A stretch of 5,392 bases of DNA from Planctomycetota bacterium (lineage in GTDB: Bacteria > Planctomycetota > Planctomycetia > Pirellulales > Pirellulaceae), in contig JAHWKS010000467.1 in NCBI GenBank assembly GCA_019347795.1, positions 1-5,392 on the forward strand, in the 5' to 3' direction. Below are positions 1-5,053 of the stretch, piece after piece. Position 1 is the first letter of the stretch. Every line of letters starts with the position of its first letter. The position numbers were made by a program, and so were the translations under genes. Below the pieces are notes generated by a model. It was given only the letters and a program-made list of their open reading frames with translations. It made no database searches and was not told the DNA's origin.

Positions 1-918
1 ACCGACAGCGTGCTGGACGTGACGGTGGAAGTTGATGATCCGGCGGTGGGCGGGATGCCCGACGACACGGCCGCGCTGGCCATCAGTATCGCCGACGCGA
101 ATGAGCCGCCAACCAGCATTACGCTTGCTCCGGCCGCAGTCGACGAAAATGCAAGCGGGGCGGCGGTGGGCGCGCTGGCGGTGATCGATCCCGACGGCGG
201 CGATGCGCACGTGCTGGCCGTGCCGGACGGCCGCTTCGAGATCGTCGAGGGGGTTTTAAGGCTGAAGGAGGGTGTGTCGCTCGACTTTGAAACGGAGGCC
301 CGTGTGACGCTCCAGATCACCGCCGTCGATTCCGGTGCGCCCCCGCAAACGTTGGTGCAGGACGTTGTCGTCGCCGTCAACGATGTCGTCGAATCGCTGC
401 ATCCCTGGCAGAATCCGCGACTTCGCTGGGACGTGGACGACGATGGCGTCGTGGGCTTGAAGGATTTGTTGGAGATCGTCGGGCCGCTGCGGGACGCCGG
501 CGGTCCATTCGAACTGCCGCTGAGCTTCGCAAACGGCGAAGGGCCGCCGCCCTATCTCGACGTCAACGGCGACGATGACGTATCGCTGGTCGATCTCTTG
601 GAGGTGGTGCAAAAGATTCGAGAGGAGCGCTTTGCGGCCGCGCCCGAAGGAGAGAGGGCGCCGGACCACATGGCGCCGACATTCCCTGTTGCGGCGTCCT
701 CAACTCGCGGTGGAAGTCCGACTCTTTCGACCGCGGAAGCTGAGCCAGATGACTTCTCGTCGGCCGCGCTCCTCGAAACTTCCCGCGGCCTTGCGGCGCA
801 ACCCGCTGACCTGCGAAATGATCGGCCTTTCCGGAAAGAGGAGGGCGCCGGAGATGACGCGGACCTGGAGGAGATGTTCGACGCCATCGCCGCCGATCGT
901 TGCTTGCGGCTCGAGTAG
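1..918 (+). CDS. Cadherin-like repeat and dockerin-type EF-hand surface protein (3' part, start outside window)
   Basis: The frame is open from base 1, so this is the last 305 residues of a longer protein; the GTG at 10 is an internal Val codon. Residues 1-35 look like the tail of one cadherin-like repeat ending in a DANEPP linker. Residues about 40-128 form a complete repeat with a DENA start, IDPDGGDAH, LDFETEA and ITAVDSG motifs and a VAVNDV end. Residues about 134-206 resemble a type I dockerin: two 12-residue calcium loops, DVDDDGVVGLKD (144-155) and DVNGDDDVSLVD (187-198), each followed by a DLLE helix. In loop 2 the usual Gly at position 6 is Asp. A Pro/Ala/Ser-rich tail of about 100 residues ends in an acidic, probably helical LEEMFDAIAAD segment. 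Known family context: such proteins are exported and bind calcium; in planctomycetes they are often very large. An adhesin or cell-surface structural role is inference. The TAG stop lies at 916-918. Confidence 0.85.
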   Translation, partial: TDSVLDVTVEVDDPAVGGMPDDTAALAISIADANEPPTSITLAPAAVDENASGAAVGALAVIDPDGGDAHVLAVPDGRFEIVEGVLRLKEGVSLDFETEARVTLQITAVDSGAPPQTLVQDVVVAVNDVVESLHPWQNPRLRWDVDDDGVVGLKDLLEIVGPLRDAGGPFELPLSFANGEGPPPYLDVNGDDDVSLVDLLEVVQKIREERFAAAPEGERAPDHMAPTFPVAASSTRGGSPTLSTAEAEPDDFSSAALLETSRGLAAQPADLRNDRPFRKEEGAGDDADLEEMFDAIAADRCLRLE

Positions 919-947
919 CAGCTCCGCTGCGGCGCCACAGCAAAGGG

Positions 948-989
948 AACGAAAAAGCCCTGCAGCGAACGTCCGAGTTGCTGCAGGGC
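948..989 (-). terminator. Rho-independent terminator of the C26-family gene
   Basis: Perfect 10-bp arms (957-966 and 980-989, gccctgcagc/gctgcagggc) enclose a 13-nt loop. Read on the minus strand, the stem is followed at once by TTTTTCGTT. It begins 25 nt beyond the stop of the minus-strand gene, where an intrinsic terminator is expected. On the plus strand no T-run follows, so it probably does not terminate the converging surface-protein gene in the same way. Confidence 0.85.
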
Positions 990-1014
990 GCGCGGATGGG
1001 AAACTGCCGCTGGC

Positions 1015-1764
1015 TTACGCGGCGACGCGGGCTTCCGCGGGGGCGCCGGTGAGCACGCCTTCGACGAACTCTTCGAAGATGCGCTGGTCCAGGGCTGAGG
1101 CGCTGGAAGCTTCGGGATGGAACTGGACGCCCAGGGCGAACCAGTCGGGGCGGACGCTCTCGATGGCCTCGATCACGCCGTCGGGGCAGCGGGCGGTCGC
1201 TTCAAAACCCGGCGCCACTTCGTCCACCGCCATGTGGTGAACGCTGTTCACGCGAATCTCGCCGTCGCCGTAGACGCGGTCCATCAGCGAGCCGGGCGTC
1301 ACTTCCAAGCCGTGACGGTGGGCCGGGTCCTGCGGGTCGCGGTGCGGCAGGGCGTGCGGCAAGTCCTCCGGCAGGTGCAGGAAGAGGTTGCCTCCCTCGG
1401 TGATGTTCAAGAGCTGCATGCCCACCCCCACGCCCATTACCGGCATGCGGCGGTCGGCGATCAGCCGGCACAGCAGGCGGTCGAAGGTTTCGCGTCGCGG
1501 GTCCATGCAGCGGACCGTGGGGTGACGCATGTAGCCGTCGCGGTGCGGGTCGAGATCCGGTCCTCCGACCAGCACAAAGCCGTCCAGGCGATCCAGGAGG
1601 GCGCTCACGTCGTCCTCGTTGGCCTGGGGCGGCACGATCACGGGGATTCCTCCGGCGCGCAGGATGGCGTCGAAGTAACCGGCCGCCAGGAAGGCGAAGG
1701 CAGGCTCATCCTTCTTGGCGGGGCGAAACTCGGCATTCAGTCCAATCAGCGGCTTGTTCTGCAT
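1015..1764 (-). CDS. Peptidase C26 / gamma-glutamyl-GABA hydrolase-family protein lacking the catalytic cysteine
   Basis: This 249-aa protein has the length and motif order of class-I glutamine amidotransferase-like hydrolases (PuuD type, peptidase C26): KPLIGLNAEF at the N-terminus, DGFVLVGGPDLDP (61-73), RRETFDRLL (90-98), the nucleophile-elbow region MGVGVGMQLLN (110-120), the RVNSVHHMAV segment (171-180) and GVQFHPEAS (212-220) with the His216/Glu218 pair. Family members normally read G-I/V-C-R-G at the elbow. Here it is G-V-G-V-G, so the Cys is Gly113 (codon 1426-1428) and the following Arg is Val. The rest of the fold looks intact, so this is not random decay. Hydrolysis by the usual thioester mechanism should be impossible; a binding, regulatory or altered catalytic role is inference. 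There is no signal peptide, so it is probably cytoplasmic. A weak Shine-Dalgarno (AAGGGA, 1772-1777) sits 7 nt before the ATG, and an intrinsic terminator follows. It appears monocistronic. Confidence 0.88.
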   Translation of the reverse strand: MQNKPLIGLNAEFRPAKKDEPAFAFLAAGYFDAILRAGGIPVIVPPQANEDDVSALLDRLDGFVLVGGPDLDPHRDGYMRHPTVRCMDPRRETFDRLLCRLIADRRMPVMGVGVGMQLLNITEGGNLFLHLPEDLPHALPHRDPQDPAHRHGLEVTPGSLMDRVYGDGEIRVNSVHHMAVDEVAPGFEATARCPDGVIEAIESVRPDWFALGVQFHPEASSASALDQRIFEEFVEGVLTGAPAEARVAA

Positions 1765-1798
1765 CTGACGGTCCCTTTCAGATGTCGCGGAATACGCT

Positions 1799-1820
1799 GC
1801 CCGCGTCCTTTAACGCGGGC
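1799..1820 (-). promoter_or_regulatory. Hairpin in the probable 5' leader of the C26-family gene
   Basis: Perfect 8-bp GC-rich arms (1799-1806 and 1813-1820, gcccgcgt/acgcgggc) with a 6-nt loop lie 34 nt upstream of the start codon at 1764. No T-run follows on either strand, so it is not an ordinary terminator. It could be a leader structure or an incidental GC-rich fold. Confidence 0.35.
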
Positions 1821-2134
1821 GGCGGCGAGAGGCTCCCGGACGCTCTAGTGCAGGTCGTGCAGGGGCGCGGGGGAGAAAAAAACGGACCAGCCGACTGACG
1901 CGGGAAACGCGCGGAGGTGCAGCCGCCGGAAGAGCCGGCCGGCCTCGCGGAATCGTCCCTGACGGTCATCCAGTTGGACCGTTTTCTCCGGCCCGCAGCG
2001 CCTGACGCGGCGCGACGCCGGAGCGATGTCCCTATCGAAGAAGCCTCCGCAGTTGAGATGTGCGGCGAAGGCAACGCCCTTCGCCAAAGATGGATCGGAG
2101 TTTATCGGAGCATTAAGCGATGACAAGGGCTTGG

Positions 2135-2177
2135 TATATCTTGTGTTAGGAATTGTTAACCGTGTCTATATCTTGTG
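2135..2177. repeat. 11-bp direct repeat, 32-bp period, in an AT-rich patch
   Basis: The 11-mer tatatcttgtg occurs at 2135-2145 and exactly again at 2167-2177. The start-to-start distance of 32 bp is close to three helical turns, so two proteins bound there would face the same side of the DNA. The repeats fall in the AT-richest part of the gap, next to the dyad at 2189-2211. They may be regulator half-sites; no regulator is identified. Confidence 0.5.
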
Positions 2178-2188
2178 CAAGCATGCAT

Positions 2189-2211
2189 GAGTGCTAGCAG
2201 CGCTAGCACTC
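2189..2211. repeat. Perfect 10-bp dyad just past the 137-aa gene
   Basis: The arms gagtgctagc (2189-2198) and gctagcactc (2202-2211) are perfect reverse complements around a 3-nt centre. The dyad starts 14 nt past the minus-strand stop at 2226-2228. In RNA it would be a tight stem-loop, but no T-run follows on either strand, so it fits an mRNA 3'-end stabiliser or a factor-dependent stop better than an intrinsic terminator. It could equally be a DNA operator together with the adjacent direct repeats. Confidence 0.6.
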
Positions 2212-2225
2212 CTCAACATTGGCGT

Positions 2226-2639
2226 TTAGTCCGCGGTGGCGACGTTGATGCGGAAGGGATCGCCGTCGTGGGACGCTTCCTGGAGGATGCGCTGGTAGAC
2301 CTTCAGGTCCGCCGCCACGTTTTGATGTTGGGCGTCGTCGGGGAGCCGCTCGATCAACGCCTGCACGGTCTTCAGCCCCTCCTGCGGATCGTGCCAATCC
2401 GACTTCGCCTGTAAGGCGTTCAGCCTGCGCTCCAGCGCCGGCTTTTCCGCGGGCTGGGCGATTTTGAGCGCCTCCTCCACGGTTGAAGTGTCCTCACGCA
2501 TGAACTCGCTGATGGGCGTGAGGCCGTCCTCGCGGAGATACTGATCGAGGCTGTCCAGTCCCATCGCGCCGATGTTTTGCCCGTACTCTTCGTCGGCGCG
2601 TTTGCCGCTTTTGCGTTCGATGATGGCGTAGACAATCAT
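2226..2639 (-). CDS. Uncharacterised 137-aa protein co-transcribed with the propeller lipoprotein
   Basis: I do not recognise a family. The protein opens with a strand-like MIVYAIIERKSGKRADEEYG. The rest is mostly charged and looks helical, for example TSTVEEALKIAQPAEKPALERRLNALQ (about 52-78) and EGLKTVQALIERLPDD (about 87-102). It has no signal peptide, membrane segment or cysteine, so it is probably a soluble cytoplasmic protein. Support for it being real is positional: the ATG follows an AGGAG Shine-Dalgarno (2646-2650) by 6 nt, and the stop of the upstream propeller gene is only 15 bp away, so the two are probably one transcript. A dyad lies just past its stop. A functional link to the exported propeller protein is inference only; no catalytic motif is visible. 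Confidence 0.75.
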   Translation of the reverse strand: MIVYAIIERKSGKRADEEYGQNIGAMGLDSLDQYLREDGLTPISEFMREDTSTVEEALKIAQPAEKPALERRLNALQAKSDWHDPQEGLKTVQALIERLPDDAQHQNVAADLKVYQRILQEASHDGDPFRINVATAD

Positions 2640-2654
2640 GAGAGACTCCTGGCG

Positions 2655-4028
2655 TTACCGGTTCTCACCAATGCGGTAAAGATACTGAGACGTGCGGATG
2701 TAGAGCCGACCGCCGCAGATGACGGGGCTGGCGAAGCCGCCGCCGTCGGCCAATTCGTTGCGGGCGATTTCTTCGTACTGGTCGGCGGCCTTGAAGACGT
2801 GCATCACGCCTTTCTCGTCGGGGACGAAGATGTAATCTTCGCATAGGACCGGCGACGCACTGAAGTCGCCCCCCAGGCGCCGCTTCCAGATCTCCTCGCC
2901 CGTGGCCGCATTGAAGCAGCGGGCCACGCCGTTGTCCTGCACCACGAACAGCCGGTCGCCGGCCGCCAACGGCGAAGGGACATAGAGCTTCTCCCGGCTC
3001 CGCCAGACGATCTCGCCGTCACCGGGACGGATGGCGAGGATGCCCGACTGAGGAAAGCCGCCGCCGGCGAACACGAGCGAGTCGTTCCACGCCATGGTGT
3101 TGGCTGTCACGTCGGCCGGCCCGTCCGCGAAGTTCCACAGCTCCTTGCCGGTGGCCGGATCGAGGCTTTCTACGCGGTTCTGCCCGCTCAGGAGCAGTTG
3201 CTCGCGGCCGCCGGTGTGGGCGAGGATCGGCGTGCCGTAACTGGGATCATTTTCCCGGGCGGTGCGCCATACGATCTCGCCCGTTTCGCGGTGCAGGGCG
3301 GCGACGAATCCCGGTCCCTGGTTATCGCCCGAGACGATCACCAGCGACTGGTAGATCGCCGGAGCGCTTCCATACCCATGCTGCGAGGCGAACGGTCCCG
3401 CGTTCGTTTGCCAGATTACCTTGCCGTCGAGGTCCACGGCGGTAACCCAGACGCCGCCGTTGTTGATAAACGAGGTGAAGACCCGCTCGCCGTCGCAGGC
3501 GGGCGTGGCCGAGGCCTGCGAGTTCTTGGAGTGCGCGTGCATGAAGCCGCCCTGGTGGACCGGCGTGCTCCAACGCATGTTGCCCGAGGCGCGGTCGTAG
3601 CAGAGGAGCGACTGCGTCTCTTGCTTCTCGTCGGCGGTGGCAATAAAGATGCGGTCGCCCCAGATGCTCGGCGTGGCGTGTCCCCGGCCGGGAACCTCCG
3701 CCTTCCACAGCACGTTTTCGCTTTCGCTCCAGGAGAGCGGCGGCAAGGGCCCGGGGGCGTGATTGTTCCGCTCCGGCCCGCGCCACCACGGCCAGTCGTC
3801 GGCGGAGACTTCGATGGGCGGAAGCTCACTCGCGACCGAGGCGTCAGCCGCGGCGATCGTCTCCACCGGCCGTCGATTGCAGCCGCCGATTGTAATGAGA
3901 GATAGCAGAAGCCATGCGCCAGTGTGGCCGGCGGCTGAGCCTAAGCGACGCCCCAGAACAACCTGGGCAGCCGCCGGGGGGTCGTAAGCTCCGCCGCCAG
4001 CCGCCGCGACCGATGAACTGCTCCGCAT
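2655..4028 (-). CDS. PQQ-type (BamB-like) beta-propeller lipoprotein
   Basis: The chosen ATG gives 457 aa. Residues about 38-50 are a hydrophobic stretch ending in the lipobox I-G-G-C (Cys50), preceded by an unusually long, partly basic N-region; export and lipid anchoring are therefore likely. The mature part opens with DWPWWRGPERN (residues 78-88), typical of planctomycete proteins annotated as PQQ-binding-like or BamB-like. It then carries at least six blade motifs with the D-x-x-(T/S)-G-x-x-x-W pattern or close variants: YDRASGNMRW, VDLDGKVIW, LHRETGEIVW, LDPATGKELW, IRPGDGEIVW and FNAATGEEIW. A divergent seventh near the C-terminus (VFKAADQYEEIA) would close the ring. No catalytic residues of quinoprotein dehydrogenases are evident, so a scaffold or binding role at the envelope is more likely than alcohol oxidation; this is inference. 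An in-frame TTG at 4121 would extend the protein by 31 residues but has no ribosome site, whereas the ATG at 4028 has AGGAGG. A 137-aa gene follows 15 bp downstream. Confidence 0.88.
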   Translation of the reverse strand: MRSSSSVAAAGGGAYDPPAAAQVVLGRRLGSAAGHTGAWLLLSLITIGGCNRRPVETIAAADASVASELPPIEVSADDWPWWRGPERNNHAPGPLPPLSWSESENVLWKAEVPGRGHATPSIWGDRIFIATADEKQETQSLLCYDRASGNMRWSTPVHQGGFMHAHSKNSQASATPACDGERVFTSFINNGGVWVTAVDLDGKVIWQTNAGPFASQHGYGSAPAIYQSLVIVSGDNQGPGFVAALHRETGEIVWRTARENDPSYGTPILAHTGGREQLLLSGQNRVESLDPATGKELWNFADGPADVTANTMAWNDSLVFAGGGFPQSGILAIRPGDGEIVWRSREKLYVPSPLAAGDRLFVVQDNGVARCFNAATGEEIWKRRLGGDFSASPVLCEDYIFVPDEKGVMHVFKAADQYEEIARNELADGGGFASPVICGGRLYIRTSQYLYRIGENR

Positions 4029-4032
4029 CCTT

Positions 4033-4038
4033 CCTCCT
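4033..4038 (-). promoter_or_regulatory. Shine-Dalgarno site that fixes the propeller gene start
   Basis: AGGAGG on the minus strand lies 4 nt before the ATG at 4026-4028. It is the strongest ribosome site in the window and favours that ATG over the in-frame TTG at 4119-4121, which has none. Confidence 0.7.
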
Positions 4039-4072
4039 GATTTCGAGGTTCGACGAACGCGCCCCTCTTCGC

Positions 4073-4102
4073 AGTCTACCGCCGTCGCTTGCACAGCGGC
4101 AA
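4073..4102 (-). promoter_or_regulatory. Candidate sigma70-like promoter for the propeller operon
   Basis: On the minus strand TTGCCG (4097-4102) and TAGACT (4073-4078) each match 4 of 6 consensus bases and are 18 bp apart, about 45 bp before the start codon. A short odd dyad (gttcg-a-cgaac, 4048-4058) lies between the -10 and the ribosome site. Such matches are common by chance and planctomycete promoters are poorly defined. Confidence 0.25.
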
Positions 4103-4107
4103 GAACT

Positions 4108-4195
4108 GTAGGGTGTGACAAGCGGTCGCGCAGTCACACGCGGAAGCGCCCACCGAGCGCCGCGTGGGACCGCGCTACCGCGTTTCCCACCCTAC
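4108..4195. repeat. 88-bp palindromic element with cloverleaf potential
   Basis: The outer arms gtagggtg (4108-4115) and caccctac (4188-4195) are perfect 8-bp inverted repeats. Inside are three further foldable pieces. The first is gtgtgac/gtcacac (4113-4119 and 4133-4139). The second is cgcgg/ccgcg (4139-4143 and 4160-4164). The third is gtggga plus cgcg against cgcg plus tcccac (4164-4174 and 4179-4190), with a 4-nt loop. A closing stem with three side hairpins gives a cloverleaf, though the outer stem competes by a few bases with hairpins 1 and 3. From memory, palindromes bounded by GTAGGGTGGG and CCCACCCTAC are dispersed in Pirellulales-type genomes, so a REP- or MITE-like unit is likely. 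It fills most of the gap between purE and the propeller gene and has no T-run. Confidence 0.6.
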
Positions 4196-4212
4196 GTCTC
4201 CGAAGGCCGGCC

Positions 4213-4716
4213 TCACAAAGAGAGGGAATCCGACTTCTCCAGCACCTGCCGGGTCTGCTCGTCGTGGAATTGCCGCAGTTTCTCCCGCAGCTCGGGTCGC
4301 GTCGTGGCGAGGATCCGGATCGCCAGGAGGCCGGCGTTCTTCGCGCCGGCGGCGCCGATCGCCAGCGTCCCCACGGGCACGCCGCCGGGCATCTGCACGA
4401 TCGATAACAGCGAGTCCATTCCCTGCAACGCCCGGCTTTGGACCGGCACGCCCAGCACCGGCAGGATCGTTTGCGCCGCGACCATGCCCGGCAGATGGGC
4501 CGCCCCGCCGGCCCCGGCGATGATCACTTCCAGCCCGCGATCCTCGGCGGTCTTGGCGTACTCGCTCATCCAGTCGGGCGTGCGATGGGCCGACACCACG
4601 CGGCGCTCGTGCGGCACGTCGAACTGCTCGAGCATTGCGGCCGCCTCGCGCATCGTCTCCCAGTCGGACGTGCTGCCCATGATCACGCCCACCAGCGGCT
4701 TATCCGAGGAATTCAT
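4213..4716 (-). CDS. purE: PurE, N5-carboxyaminoimidazole ribonucleotide mutase
   Basis: This 167-aa cytoplasmic enzyme of de novo purine synthesis would interconvert N5-CAIR and CAIR, as class I PurE does. The family motifs are all present and in order: [14 protein letters not shown] (9-22) with the phosphate-binding MGS and Ser17/Asp18, VSAHRTPD (41-48) with the conserved His44, [15 protein letters not shown] (64-78) with His74, LGVPVQS (88-94), [23 protein letters not shown] (99-121) and the [13 protein letters not shown] helix (124-136). The length fits single-domain PurE. The ATG at 4714-4716 is chosen because homology begins just after it; the frame continues upstream to a GTG at 4842, but those 42 residues are Arg/Ser-rich and unlike PurE. 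No Shine-Dalgarno stands before the ATG; an AGGAG about 30 nt upstream is too far. No purK or other pur gene is in view, so its kinase partner must be elsewhere. Confidence 0.95.
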   Translation of the reverse strand: MNSSDKPLVGVIMGSTSDWETMREAAAMLEQFDVPHERRVVSAHRTPDWMSEYAKTAEDRGLEVIIAGAGGAAHLPGMVAAQTILPVLGVPVQSRALQGMDSLLSIVQMPGGVPVGTLAIGAAGAKNAGLLAIRILATTRPELREKLRQFHDEQTRQVLEKSDSLSL

Positions 4717-5053
4717 GCGTGGCGCGAATCGAAGAGTGCGAAAGGAAAGACGACTCCTACAATCTATAAGTCCGATCGGTCGGGAGAAAGGGCGGCGGCA
4801 GGGAGGCAGTTGGACGACAGTGCGATCGTGGGATCCGCCCACACGAACCCGAAGCGTAAGCGAGGACGGCGGTTTGGTCCTCGCTTACGCTTGGGGTTCG
4901 TGTTGAAAACGCCACACGGCTTCACCGCGAATTTCCCTAAATCGGACTTGCGGGCGGTCGGGCTTGAGAGTAATCTCCCCCCGCTTTTCCTTTTCGGGGC
5001 GGGGCGAAGTCGCCTTGCGCAGGCCATCTCCTCTTCCGGCAAACGAGGACGCC
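4717..5053. other. Divergent intergenic region between purE and the TPR lipoprotein gene
   Basis: This 337-bp gap must hold promoters for both flanking genes. Its middle is a long palindrome, listed separately. On the purE side, the minus strand has TATAGA (4763-4768), about 47 bp before the ATG, as a weak -10 candidate without a good -35. On the plus side, TTGCGG (4948-4953) and TAATCT (4971-4976) are 17 bp apart but match consensus at only 3 of 6 bases each. A GC hairpin (4979-4984 with 4999-5004) lies in the plus-strand leader. No gene is supported here. Confidence 0.5.
4841..4903. repeat. Near-perfect 27-bp-arm palindrome, REP-like
   Basis: Arms 4841-4867 and 4877-4903 are reverse complements with a single mismatch (4851 against 4893) around a 9-nt loop. 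The core is gaagcgtaagcgagga on the left arm and tcctcgcttacgctt on the right. From memory, GCGTAAGCGAGG palindromes are scattered between genes in Pirellulales-type planctomycetes and give rise to spurious NPKRKRG-containing hypothetical proteins, as would the minus-strand frame here. As RNA it would form one very stable hairpin on either strand; no T-run follows directly. Confidence 0.8.

Larger units (their letters stand above)
1765..2225. other. Intergenic region without a convincing gene
   Basis: This 461-bp gap lies between two minus-strand genes. Open frames exist here on both strands (for example 1845-2126 minus and 1917-2123 plus), but none gives a recognisable protein, and they overlap one another without a clear ribosome site. 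The part nearer the C26 gene is GC-rich and holds a short hairpin. The part at about 2108-2190 is distinctly AT-richer and carries an 11-bp direct repeat, with a strong dyad beside it. The upstream signals of the C26 gene presumably lie in this gap, but I cannot place a promoter with confidence. Confidence 0.6.

Noticed and set aside
1117..1848. Long plus-strand frame of 243 residues
   Set aside because: It is antisense to the C26-family gene, which has clear family motifs; the plus frame gives no recognisable protein. The same holds for 3198-3905 (+) opposite the propeller gene and 575-1240 (+) overlapping the surface-protein gene.
1871..1890. Run of seven T on the minus strand (1878-1884) as a terminator for the 137-aa gene
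   Set aside because: The only preceding stem is about 3 bp (cgg-ctggt-ccg), and it lies about 340 nt past the stop codon.
1845..2126. Minus-strand 93-residue frame, and overlapping frames at 1778-2074 (-) and 1917-2123 (+)
   Set aside because: None has a recognisable family, a convincing ribosome site or spacing suggesting an operon; open frames are expected by chance in GC-rich DNA.
2189..2211. CIRCE (HrcA operator) resemblance of gagtgcta...tagcactc
   Set aside because: CIRCE is TTAGCACTC-N9-GAGTGCTAA. Here the arms are in the opposite order with a different spacer, and no chaperone gene is adjacent.
4108..4195. tRNA gene suggested by the cloverleaf-like folding
   Set aside because: The arms do not have tRNA dimensions, and there is no recognisable T-loop (GTTCRA), D-loop or anticodon arm arrangement.
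4717..4842. N-terminal extension of PurE from a GTG at 4842
   Set aside because: The 42 extra residues are Arg/Ser-rich and unlike any PurE, the start overlaps the edge of the palindrome, and PurE homology begins right after the ATG at 4716.
4764..5042. Minus-strand frame of 92 residues containing TNPKRKRG and LRFGF
   Set aside because: It is the translation of the palindrome at 4841-4903 plus flanking DNA; such NPKRKRG peptides are by-products of the repeat, and no ribosome site is evident.
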